Shown: in pieces, positions 1 through 6,599 of the stretch | Position numbering within the stretch: position 1 is the first letter of the stretch | Layout of the letters: each line of letters starts with the position of its first letter | Assembly: GCA_902761395.1 (NCBI GenBank) | Contig: CACWKJ010000080.1 | Span: 1 to 6,659 of the forward strand | Source of the DNA: an uncultured Elusimicrobium sp. | GTDB lineage: Bacteria; Elusimicrobiota; Endomicrobiia; Endomicrobiales; Endomicrobiaceae | Direction of reading: 5' to 3' | Length of the DNA stretch: 6,659 nt | Made by a program: the position numbers and the translations under genes | The notes under the pieces: generated by a model | What the model was told of the DNA's origin: nothing | Seen by the model: the letters and a program-made list of their open reading frames with translations, nothing else | Database searches by the model: none

Positions 1-1396
1 TTAACGATTATAGTTTTATTCGTTTGTGTTTATTTTATGTTGTCCATGCAGGTAGCAATAAGTAATAAGCAGATGTTGGGTTTATTTGTTTTACTTGCAG
101 CAATTTTTTCGTTGGTCATATTTTATTTTAAGTATGAAGCAAAGAGAATAAATTTAGATAATATCAAAGTTTTAATAATATCGTTTATCACATTAATTTC
201 GTTGTCATCTTTCCAAATTTATACAAGCCAAATGCCGCAAATATCTTTTCCTTTATCGGTATTTACGGTTTTGATTGCATTATTGGTATCGGTAAGAGTA
301 AGTGTAGTTTATACATTTGTAATGGCAATATTTTTTATTTTAATAGATGATTTTTCCATAATACTTCCTTTAATTCATATAGCAGGCGGTTTGGTGTCGG
401 TAATAAATATAAGAAAAATCAGAAGCAGAGCAGGATTTATAAAAGTAGGTATAAATATATTTGTTGCAATGACAATTCCGTTACTGTTTTTCTATTTGTT
501 TGATGTGTTGCCGTTGGTGGAAACAAAAGAAAATATTGCAAATGTTATATTAAACACTTCTTTATCTAACTTCTTTATAAATGTTGTTTATGTTTTGGTA
601 AATGCATCGTTGTCGGTTCTTATGATATTGGCACTGCTTCCGTTATTTGAATCTTTATTTTCAAGAACAACAAATATGAAACTTGTAGAACTTTCCGACT
701 TTAACAGCCCGTTATTGAAAAGATTGATGGAAGAAGCTCCCGGTACATATCATCACAGTTTGATGACAGCATCAATCGCGGGAAATGCTGCCGAAGCCAT
801 AGGGGAAAATGCATTGCTTGCCAGAGTTTGTGCTTATTATCATGATATAGGTAAACTAAAAAATCCGGAGTATTTTATAGAAAACCAAAATGGTGCCAAA
901 AATCCGCACGATGAAATTTCACCTTCTATGTCCGGGTTGGTGTTGGTATCGCATGTTAAAGACGGTGTGGCTTTAGCAAAACAATACAATATAGACCAAG
1001 TTGTAATAGATGCAATAAATCAACATCACGGAACATCGTTAATACAATATTTCTATTATAAAGCTTTGGAAAAAGACAGCAGTGTTAATGAACAGGATTT
1101 CAGATATCCCGGTCAAAAACCTACAACAAAAATTGCGGCAATACTTATGATATCGGATTCCGTGGAAGCTGATATCGGATTCCGTGGAAGCTATATCAAG
1201 AACATTAAAAGAAACTTCCGCGGGAAAACTTAAAGAAACGGTGGAAAAAGTTATAAACAATAAATTTGCCGACGGACAATTTTCGGATTGTCCGATAACA
1301 TTAAAAGATTTATTTGAAATATCCGAAAGTGTTACAAACACCTTATGCTCAATATACCACGCCAGAATAGAATACAAAAATGCAGGAAAGAAATGA
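1..1396 (+). pseudogene. pgpH: PgpH/YqfF-family 7TM-HD phosphodiesterase, 5' partial and frameshifted
   Basis: This family hydrolyses the second messenger c-di-AMP at the cytoplasmic face of the membrane. The frame is open from base 1 and already encodes a hydrophobic helix, so the true start lies upstream. In-frame ATGs occur at 37 and 46. Counting from the ATG at 37, about seven membrane segments fill residues 10-215 and the HD domain follows. Its motifs are visible: APGTYHH (H239, H240), YHDIGK (H269, D270), PHDE (H291), SHVKDG (H306), QHHGT (H330, H331) and SDSVEA (D374). After residue 378 a 22-bp tandem duplication shifts the frame, giving 20 foreign residues and a TAA at 1231-1233. The proper ending (ISRTLKET, DGQFSDCPIT, IYHARIEYKN) continues in another frame to a TGA at 1394-1396, which overlaps the ybeY ATG. 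All metal-binding residues precede the break, so partial activity is conceivable. Family identity is very likely; whether the break is biological is uncertain. Confidence 0.88.
1149..1192 (+). repeat. Exact 22-bp tandem duplication inside pgpH
   Basis: Bases 1149-1170 and 1171-1192 are identical; both begin GATATCGGATTCC and end GTGGAAGCT. Because 22 is not a multiple of 3, the second copy shifts the reading frame. Removing either copy joins SDSVEA directly to ISRTLKET, which is the expected family sequence, so the single-copy form is ancestral. ATATC occurs at 1150-1154 and again just after the repeat at 1193-1197. Slippage between those two alone would give a 21-bp, in-frame duplication rather than the 22 bp seen. 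Confidence 0.97.
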
Positions 1397-1926
1397 AAAA
1401 GAAAGAACTTATATTTACAGGTTTTGATAAAAAAATAGTTCCGTTGATGAAAAAGACGGCTGAGTTTGCTTTAAAATATGAAAAGGTAAAACAATACAAT
1501 ATAAGTTTTACAATGGTAAGCGATATTGATATAAAAAAAATGAACAGAAAATACAGAAAAGTTAACAGAATAACCGATGTTATTTCTTTCCTTGTAGATA
1601 AAAAACTTTTCATGGGTGATATATACATATCCGATAACAGACCTAAAAAAAATGCAAAGAAATACGGTTTTTCTTATGAACAGGAATTATGTTATCTTGT
1701 AATACATTCGATTTTACATTTGGAAGGATATACGGATTATTTTCCAAACAGGATAAAATATTCAAATGTATATTTTCTTAGCATTACTTTTATTAATCTT
1801 TTTTTTAATGCTTTCCGCATTTTGGTCGGCTTCCGAAATAGCATTAAACAGCTTGTCCAGATACAGAGTGAAGAAACTTATAGTCTTAAAAAAATCAATA
1901 GCCGAACCTTTGTTAAGATGGCTTAA
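1393..1926 (+). CDS. ybeY: Endoribonuclease YbeY (16S rRNA maturation), C-terminus frameshifted
   Basis: YbeY is a single-metal cytoplasmic RNase involved in 16S rRNA 3'-end maturation and ribosome quality control. The start at 1393 is chosen because its ATG overlaps the TGA of the restored pgpH frame (ATGA), and family homology begins there. Family marks are NRKYRKVNRITDVISF (residues 51-66), GDIYIS (75-80) and the metal motif HSILHLEGYTD (105-115), with H105, H109 and D115 at the three ligand positions; the third is usually His. After Y116 the frame is wrong. The literal ORF continues to 1926, with its last 161 nt inside the next gene and no family resemblance. Another frame gives a typical YbeY ending, FSKQDKIFKCIFS, from 1740 to a TAG at 1779-1781. 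About 25 nt (3n+1) therefore appear to be missing near 1738-1742. The ancestral end is best taken as 1781. Identity is strong; whether the product works is doubtful. Confidence 0.85.
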   Translation: MKKKELIFTGFDKKIVPLMKKTAEFALKYEKVKQYNISFTMVSDIDIKKMNRKYRKVNRITDVISFLVDKKLFMGDIYISDNRPKKNAKKYGFSYEQELCYLVIHSILHLEGYTDYFPNRIKYSNVYFLSITFINLFFNAFRILVGFRNSIKQLVQIQSEETYSLKKINSRTFVKMA

Positions 1927-2767
1927 CAGTCCATACTATTTGTTGACTGTTATATTAACCGGCAATGTTTTATCCGACATGATGGTGAGTTTTTTGTTTA
2001 GTTCGTTGGCTGTTACAATTTTTTATATGATAAACAGAAACGTGTTGGATGTTATTACATGGATAGTTGCAACATTTACCGTTTTGATAATAGGTGAAAT
2101 AACTCCGAAAATTTACAGTAGAGCAAATTCCCAAAAAGTGGCATTGTTAACAGTTCCGTTACTTTCACAAATAGAACATGTTACAAAACCTTTCCTTTAT
2201 CCGATAATGAAAATATTGGACTTAATGTTTAATAAAGATGATGAAAAAGATAAGTATCCTGCTCTTACCAGAGAGGAAGTCGAGACTTTAATTTCCGAAG
2301 CTGACAAACAAGGTATTTTCGATAAAAACATAAGTACAATGTTAGAAAAATCAGTCGGTTTTACGGAAACTATTGCCGTAAAAATAATGACACCGTTTAA
2401 AGATATAGAAGCGGTAAATTTCGATGATGATAACGAAAAATTTATAGATATGATAGTCGAAACTGCCAGAAGCAGAGTTCCTGTTTATAAGGGAACGAAA
2501 GAAAATATTATAGGTTATGTTCATATTAACGATATTTTGTGGTTATGGAAAGAGAAAAAAGAAAGTTTTATAAAAAAATCCATTAAACCGGCATATTTCA
2601 TTAATCCTGATAAAAAAATAAGTGAATTGTTAAAAGAGTTACAGGAAGGAACAACACATATAGCTTTTGTAAAAAACAAGAAAGACAGAATAATAGGTAT
2701 GGTAACATTGGAAGATATAGTTGAAGAAATAGTCGGTGAAATACTTGATGAATATGATGAAGAATAG
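1766..2767 (+). CDS. CNNM/CBS-pair membrane protein (TlyC/CorB-like) lacking the CorC domain
   Basis: This is a member of the CNNM family of divalent-cation (Mg2+) transporters, often labelled hemolysin TlyC. The 333-residue protein has an N-terminal membrane domain (about 1-155) with SASE (S21-E24), TGN (G66, N67) and GEITPK (G110, E111, P114, K115). A linker with TREEVETLISEADKQG (168-183) follows, then two CBS domains (about 207-263 and 273-330). The second CBS ends with GMVTLEDIVEEIVGEI. Typical bacterial members are about 400-450 residues and carry a C-terminal CorC_HlyC domain. This one stops at DEYDEE, exactly where its neighbour continues into that domain. The start at 1766 overlaps the ancestral ybeY end by 16 nt and has an AGGATAA sequence upstream. 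The stop is followed 6 nt later by its paralogue, so the two are surely co-expressed. Transport activity is inferred from the family, not shown. Confidence 0.9.
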   Translation: MYIFLALLLLIFFLMLSAFWSASEIALNSLSRYRVKKLIVLKKSIAEPLLRWLNSPYYLLTVILTGNVLSDMMVSFLFSSLAVTIFYMINRNVLDVITWIVATFTVLIIGEITPKIYSRANSQKVALLTVPLLSQIEHVTKPFLYPIMKILDLMFNKDDEKDKYPALTREEVETLISEADKQGIFDKNISTMLEKSVGFTETIAVKIMTPFKDIEAVNFDDDNEKFIDMIVETARSRVPVYKGTKENIIGYVHINDILWLWKEKKESFIKKSIKPAYFINPDKKISELLKELQEGTTHIAFVKNKKDRIIGMVTLEDIVEEIVGEILDEYDEE

Positions 2768-2773
2768 GAAAAA

Positions 2774-4030
2774 ATGGTACAGATAATTATAAAATTTATA
2801 ATCTTTTTATTGTTTATGTTTTCGGCAGCATTTTTTTCCGCTGCGGAAACGGCGATAACCAGTCTTACAAGTTCAAATATAAGAAGAATAAAAGAAAGAT
2901 ACAATAAATTGTACAGATATGTAGCTTATTGGGAACAGTATCCCGATGATGTAATTACCACAATGATAGTATGGATGAATCTTTCCGTTGTTGCAATCGG
3001 AGTTTCAACAACTTCTATGGGGCTTGATATTATAGGGTTATATAATTTAGATAAAGCTTTATGGATAAGTATATTTCCGGTAATAGCAATAGTGGTAACA
3101 TTGATATTCACAAATCTTATACCCAAAGCTTTCGGCAGATACAAAGCAGATAAATTTGCAATAAAAGCTTTACCTGTCGTAATAAAATTTACAACAATAA
3201 CAAGAGGCTTAAATATTTTTTTGGTTTCTATTTCCAACGATATACTTAAAGTTGTCGGAAGGAAAACGCAGGAACCTAAATTGATGCAACCGGATGAAGT
3301 TGAGTTTTTGTTATCCAACGAAAATGTTTCTCCGTTATCAAAAACTTCGAGGAGTATCATTAACAGAATTATAGAATTCAGAAAAACAAAAATTACACAG
3401 GTTATGATATCTAAATCCGAAATTTTGGCAGTAAATATCGAGCAACCGAGAGAAAAATTGATGAGTGAAATTATAGATACACAATTTTCGAGAATTCCCG
3501 TATACAGAGATTCAATAGATAATATTATAGGGATAGTTACGGCAAAAGATATTGCAATGGCATGGAGAAACGGAGAAGTGTTGGCGATAGAAGATTTAAT
3601 AAGACCCGTATATTATGTTCCCGAAACAGCATATGTAAAACAGATTTTGACGGAATTTAAAAAAGGTAAAGATCATATGGCAATAGTTGTAGATGAATTC
3701 GGTTCTACGATAGGCCTTGTGACAATGGAAGATTTGCTTGAAGAAATTGTCGGAGAAGTGTGGGATGAATATGATGAAAAAGACGGTAATATAAAAATGT
3801 TAACCGATGGCAAATATTTAATAAACGGATACGAATCGATTTCCGATGTAAACGATGAATTAAAACTTAATATTCCGGAAAATCATTTTTCCACCATAAA
3901 CGGATGGGTATTGGAACATTTCGGATATATTCCAAGAAGATATGAAAAATTTACCTGGAACAATTTGGAAGTTGAAATAGAAAGTGTTGAACCAAAAAAA
4001 GTAAAGAGAATTATTTTGAAGATAAAATAA
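2774..4030 (+). CDS. CNNM/CBS/CorC-domain membrane protein (TlyC-like), second paralogue
   Basis: This is a paralogue of the preceding gene with the full family layout over 418 residues. It has a membrane domain (about 1-160), a CBS pair (about 208-262 and 274-330, with VVDEFGSTIGLVTMEDLLEEIVGEV) and a C-terminal CorC_HlyC domain (about 337-418, with STINGWVLEHFGYIPRR). The membrane motifs are altered. The first helix keeps SAAE (22-25), but the GN position reads MN (68-69) and the GExxPK position reads TNLIPK (113-118), so the acidic residue is Asn114. The linker motif is also eroded (QPDEVEFLLSNENVSP). This suggests reduced ion binding of its own and a regulatory or partner role beside the upstream protein. 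An AGGAAAA sequence overlapping the previous stop serves as the ribosome site. Family assignment is firm; the role is inference. Older names such as hemolysin C should not be read as evidence of haemolysis. Confidence 0.9.
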   Translation: MVQIIIKFIIFLLFMFSAAFFSAAETAITSLTSSNIRRIKERYNKLYRYVAYWEQYPDDVITTMIVWMNLSVVAIGVSTTSMGLDIIGLYNLDKALWISIFPVIAIVVTLIFTNLIPKAFGRYKADKFAIKALPVVIKFTTITRGLNIFLVSISNDILKVVGRKTQEPKLMQPDEVEFLLSNENVSPLSKTSRSIINRIIEFRKTKITQVMISKSEILAVNIEQPREKLMSEIIDTQFSRIPVYRDSIDNIIGIVTAKDIAMAWRNGEVLAIEDLIRPVYYVPETAYVKQILTEFKKGKDHMAIVVDEFGSTIGLVTMEDLLEEIVGEVWDEYDEKDGNIKMLTDGKYLINGYESISDVNDELKLNIPENHFSTINGWVLEHFGYIPRRYEKFTWNNLEVEIESVEPKKVKRIILKIK

Positions 4031-4031
4031 A

Positions 4032-4697
4032 ATGTATTACAACATAAAAGCATTAATACTCAATACAAAGTTGGTTTCGGAAGCAGATAAAATTATTACC
4101 GCATATACCGATAAATGGGGTAAAATTTATGCTGTTGTTCCCAGTGCAAAAAAAATAGTTGCAAAACTTAATGCCGCTACGGAACCTGTTACCGAAAGCG
4201 AATTGATTGTTTATCAAAATTCACAATATTCAAGGCCGACCGTTACCGGAGCAAGAATTTTAAATAACAACACACCGGTAAAACAAGATTTTCACAGGAA
4301 CTTGTTGGCATTTTATGTTTGTGAAATAAGTGACAAATTTGCACCTGTGCATTTGCCGAGCAAAAAAAAATATGAGTTAATCGCAAGAACCTGGGATTTG
4401 CTTGCAACTTCAAAAACCCCGTTAAGAGTGTTGACCGCATTTTCTTTAAGATTGCTAAAAATATCCGGTTACAGCATGGTAGACTATTTAAAAAGAAACT
4501 ATTCAAATATAAAAAGAGAAGATATTTTATACTTAAAAAAAATTGCAAATTGTTCCGGTGATTCGTTGGATATAATTGAAGAATTTAAAAATAATGATGA
4601 TAAAGTTATGTGGAATTATGTTGAAAGTTATATTAAAACATATATTCCGCAACCTGCCGTGGGGACTTTTTTAAAGAAAATAGATTATATTAATTGA
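4032..4697 (+). CDS. recO: DNA repair and recombination mediator RecO
   Basis: RecO helps load RecA on SSB-coated single-stranded DNA together with RecR, in the RecFOR gap-repair pathway. The 221-residue protein starts with the RecO OB fold (about 1-78): KALILNTKLVSEADKIIT, TDKWGKIYAVVPSAKK, and ATEPVTESELIVYQN. A helical domain follows with LLAFYVCEISDKFAP (91-105) and LLKISGY (141-147). The C-terminus ends with a helix, VESYIKTYIPQ, followed by the short tail PAVGTFLKKI, which resembles the family's last helix. Many RecO proteins carry a CxxC-type zinc site after the LxxxGY segment. Here the only cysteines are C97 and C174, so no zinc finger can form, and the protein is slightly short. The start lies one base after the preceding stop, so it is probably translationally coupled to the CNNM gene. 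Confidence is high from the N-terminal domain. Confidence 0.85.
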   Translation: MYYNIKALILNTKLVSEADKIITAYTDKWGKIYAVVPSAKKIVAKLNAATEPVTESELIVYQNSQYSRPTVTGARILNNNTPVKQDFHRNLLAFYVCEISDKFAPVHLPSKKKYELIARTWDLLATSKTPLRVLTAFSLRLLKISGYSMVDYLKRNYSNIKREDILYLKKIANCSGDSLDIIEEFKNNDDKVMWNYVESYIKTYIPQPAVGTFLKKIDYIN

Positions 4698-4723
4698 TTC
4701 TGTTTTATTGTAAAAAATATTAT
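4694..4723 (+). promoter_or_regulatory. Weak candidate promoter for the lipoprotein gene
   Basis: The 75-bp gap between recO and the lipoprotein gene is almost pure A/T. TTGATT (4694-4699, overlapping the recO stop) and TATTAT (4718-4723) have an 18-bp spacer. An alternative is TTGTAA (4708-4713) with TATAAA (4729-4734) at a short 15-bp spacer. Such matches are common by chance in AT-rich DNA. The gap, the absence of a recO terminator and the gene's strong SD support a separate start, but do not prove this one. Confidence 0.3.
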
Positions 4724-4772
4724 AAAATTATAAACTATTATCCGTTATAAATACAGTTAGGAGTATTTTTTT

Positions 4773-5942
4773 ATGAAGGCACAAAAATTTTTAAGTTTGT
4801 TTTTATTAATAGGTATATTTTTTATTGTTTCATGTAAAGGTAATAATTTTGAAAAGGCATTAGCTTATCAGACCGACGGAGAATATGAAAAAGCCATAGA
4901 TTATTACGGTAGAGCAATAAATAAAAATGATAACGCTGCCGAAGCGGAAAAAAATATAGGAGATATTTATTTTTCGCACGATCAGTATGACTATGCTTTT
5001 GAATGTTACGGAAGAGCAATAGAGTTAGGGTCCGAATCTGCCATTGATACGGTGATAAAGTTTAGTTCTTTCGGTGATGAATCCGTAAGAAATTTGGTTG
5101 CAAAAACTCTTTCGGGAATTAAAAATTCCGAATCTTCGAATCTTATTTTTAATAAATTGGTGGATGTGTTAAAAGGCGGAGATAATAATAAAATTATAGA
5201 TACTCTCGAAATTATATTTAAGCTCGATAGAGATATCTCTCCTATGGCAAAAGATATTATTCCGTTGTTGGACAGTGAGAATCTTATAATAAAACAAAAA
5301 GTTTTAGCAATTCTTCCGAAATTTCCGAAAATAGTTTCCGAAGATGAAGAATGTTTTAATAAAATAATCGGATATTTGTCTCAGAAAAACGATATGTTGA
5401 AAACCGGTGCAATAGATTGTTTGGGAGAAATGAAAAAGTATTCAAAAAAAGCACTGCCTATTCTTGTAAATATGGCGGCTAATGATCCTGTAATTAGAGA
5501 AAAAGCTTTAAATGCTGTTGCTAAAATAGGAATACCTACGAAAGAAGAAGCTGCAAATATGTATGAATTTTTTAAAGACAAGCCTAATGAAATAAAGATA
5601 CAAATATTAAGTGTGTTTGAAAATATGGCTAAAAAAGATGATAAAGTAAAAGAATATGTTCCTAACATATTGATGTTCTTGAAATACAGTGATTCTTCAG
5701 TAAAACAAAAAACAAGATCGGTTTTAACAAAAATCGGTAAAGCTTCCGAATCAACAATACCGGAACTTATTGAGTTGTTGAAAGAAGATAATACGGAAAT
5801 TGTTTCAAGAGTAATTTACGAACTCGGTGATTTTGGTAAAACAGCTTCGGATGCTGTTGAACCTTTGAAAAAATTGGCGGAAACAACAAAAAACAGTGAT
5901 ATTAAAAAAATAGCGACGGATGCTTTACAAAAAATTCAATAA
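4773..5942 (+). CDS. TPR-HEAT repeat lipoprotein of unknown function
   Basis: I do not recognise a named orthologue. The 389-residue product begins with a basic N-terminus and a hydrophobic segment ending in the lipobox IVSC (18-21). It should be exported, lipidated on Cys21 and anchored to a membrane. Two contiguous 34-residue TPR units follow (about 22-55 and 56-89), each carrying a YGRAI signature in its second helix. The rest (about 90-389) is all-helical and HEAT-like, with repeated pieces such as AKDIIPLLDSENLIIKQKVL, AIDCLGEMKKYSKKALPIL, KALNAVAKIG, VLTKIGKASESTIPELIELL and ALQKIQ. Both repeat types form protein-binding solenoids, so a scaffold role in the cell envelope is the most that can be inferred. 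The start has a strong AGGAG (4759-4763) nine bases upstream. The gene is flanked by an AT-rich gap and a strong terminator, so it is probably transcribed alone. The HEAT boundaries are approximate. Confidence 0.85.
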   Translation: MKAQKFLSLFLLIGIFFIVSCKGNNFEKALAYQTDGEYEKAIDYYGRAINKNDNAAEAEKNIGDIYFSHDQYDYAFECYGRAIELGSESAIDTVIKFSSFGDESVRNLVAKTLSGIKNSESSNLIFNKLVDVLKGGDNNKIIDTLEIIFKLDRDISPMAKDIIPLLDSENLIIKQKVLAILPKFPKIVSEDEECFNKIIGYLSQKNDMLKTGAIDCLGEMKKYSKKALPILVNMAANDPVIREKALNAVAKIGIPTKEEAANMYEFFKDKPNEIKIQILSVFENMAKKDDKVKEYVPNILMFLKYSDSSVKQKTRSVLTKIGKASESTIPELIELLKEDNTEIVSRVIYELGDFGKTASDAVEPLKKLAETTKNSDIKKIATDALQKIQ

Positions 5943-5959
5943 GTATTCGCATAGATTTT

Positions 5960-5989
5960 TTGAAAAGGAACTGTCTTGTTATATATAAT
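5960..5989 (+). promoter_or_regulatory. Near-consensus sigma70-type promoter nested in the terminator
   Basis: TTGAAA (5960-5965) and TATAAT (5984-5989) are separated by 18 bp. The -35 box overlaps the A-run at the foot of the terminator, and the perfect -10 box is in its loop. Transcription would begin near 5995-5998, within the 3' arm. The new transcript therefore could not form the hairpin, and would have a leader of about 25-28 nt containing AAGGA (6009-6013) before the ATG at 6023. No other room for a promoter exists between the terminator and the next gene. Confidence 0.6.
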
Positions 5990-6008
5990 AAGATAGTTCC
6001 TTTTTTTT
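5963..6008 (+). terminator. Strong intrinsic terminator after the lipoprotein gene
   Basis: The stem pairs GGAACTGTCTT (5967-5977) with AAGATAGTTCC (5990-6000), eleven pairs including one G-U. It can be extended at its base by AAAA (5963-5966) with the first four Ts. The 12-base loop is GTTATATATAAT, and a run of eight Ts follows (6001-6008). It begins 20 nt after the lipoprotein stop codon. The A-run on the left means it could also work weakly on the opposite strand. Confidence 0.92.
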
Positions 6009-6022
6009 AAGGATAAAAAATA

Positions 6023-6592
6023 ATGACAAAAAAAATATGTGTTTTTTGCGGTTCAAACAGCGGATATAACGAAATATATGCTAATGCTGCGAAACAGTTT
6101 GCAAAAGAAATAGTTAAAAACAATATGACGCTTGTTTACGGCGGCGGCAAAGTCGGTATTATGGGAATAATTTCAAAAGAAATTATGGATAACGGCGGTA
6201 AAGTTATAGGTGTAATACCTGAATTTTTAAATAATATGAATTTAGGGAACAAAAATTTAACCGAAATGAAAGTCGTTTCCGATATGCATGTAAGAAAAAA
6301 AACAATGTATGAAATATCCGATTATTTTGTTGCATTACCCGGCGGGATAGGTACATTTGAAGAGATAACCGAAATTATAACTTGGAAACAATTAAATATT
6401 CATAATAAACCGGTGGCGATTTTGAATATAAATAATTTTTATGATAATTACATAAATTTATTACAGAAATCCGTAGACGAAGGTTTTATGAAACAAGTTC
6501 ATGTAAGTAATATTATAGTTGAATCGGATTGTACTAAGCTTATAGACAGATTAAAATCCGCAAAAGATAAACAGGAATTAAAGTTTATATAA
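6023..6592 (+). CDS. LOG-family nucleoside 5'-monophosphate phosphoribohydrolase (TIGR00730 type)
   Basis: Members of this family cleave the N-glycosidic bond of AMP or cytokinin riboside monophosphates, releasing the base and ribose 5-phosphate. They are soluble Rossmann-like dimers, often misnamed lysine decarboxylase. All 189 residues are family-typical, and the length is normal. Visible motifs are CVFCGSNSG (6-14), VYGGGKVGIMG (38-48), VIGVIP (61-66), DMHVRKKTMYE (87-97) and LPGGIGTFEEI (105-115). R91 and E114 are expected catalytic residues within the PGGxGTxxE signature. AAGGA at 6009-6013 serves as the ribosome site. Expression probably comes from the promoter embedded in the upstream terminator. 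The physiological substrate cannot be read from sequence: purine monophosphate salvage or turnover is the usual bacterial guess, and cytokinin production is unlikely to be the main role outside plant-associated bacteria. Confidence 0.93.
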   Translation: MTKKICVFCGSNSGYNEIYANAAKQFAKEIVKNNMTLVYGGGKVGIMGIISKEIMDNGGKVIGVIPEFLNNMNLGNKNLTEMKVVSDMHVRKKTMYEISDYFVALPGGIGTFEEITEIITWKQLNIHNKPVAILNINNFYDNYINLLQKSVDEGFMKQVHVSNIIVESDCTKLIDRLKSAKDKQELKFI

Positions 6593-6599
6593 GGTTAAA

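Noticed and set aside
1155..1163. Short inverted repeat CGGATTCCG within the duplicated unit as a protein-binding site
   Set aside because: It has four-base arms inside conserved codons (SDSV); nothing suggests a regulatory role beyond coding.
1345..1392. Earlier ybeY start at ATG 1345
   Set aside because: The extra 16 residues overlap the pgpH end in another frame and resemble no YbeY; the ATGA start at 1393 fits both family length and coupling.
1184..1396. Independent small 70-codon gene starting at GTG 1184
   Set aside because: Its sequence is exactly the missing C-terminal end of the HD domain, so it is the remnant of pgpH and not a separate gene.
1332..1628. Minus-strand open frame of 98 codons, and similar minus-strand frames at 1039-1377, 2521-2904, 2926-3360, 4243-4548, 4822-5019 and 5381-5668
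   Set aside because: All lie opposite well-supported genes, show no family motifs, and have compositions expected from the complement of AT-rich coding DNA.
1766..4030. Haemolysin or toxin function for the TlyC-like pair
   Set aside because: The domain architecture is that of CNNM cation transporters, with no toxin-specific feature or secretion signal.
4726..4752. Possible terminator hairpin after recO from two TTATAA copies
   Set aside because: The stem is short and purely A/T with no T-run directly after it; it would be too unstable to act as an intrinsic terminator.
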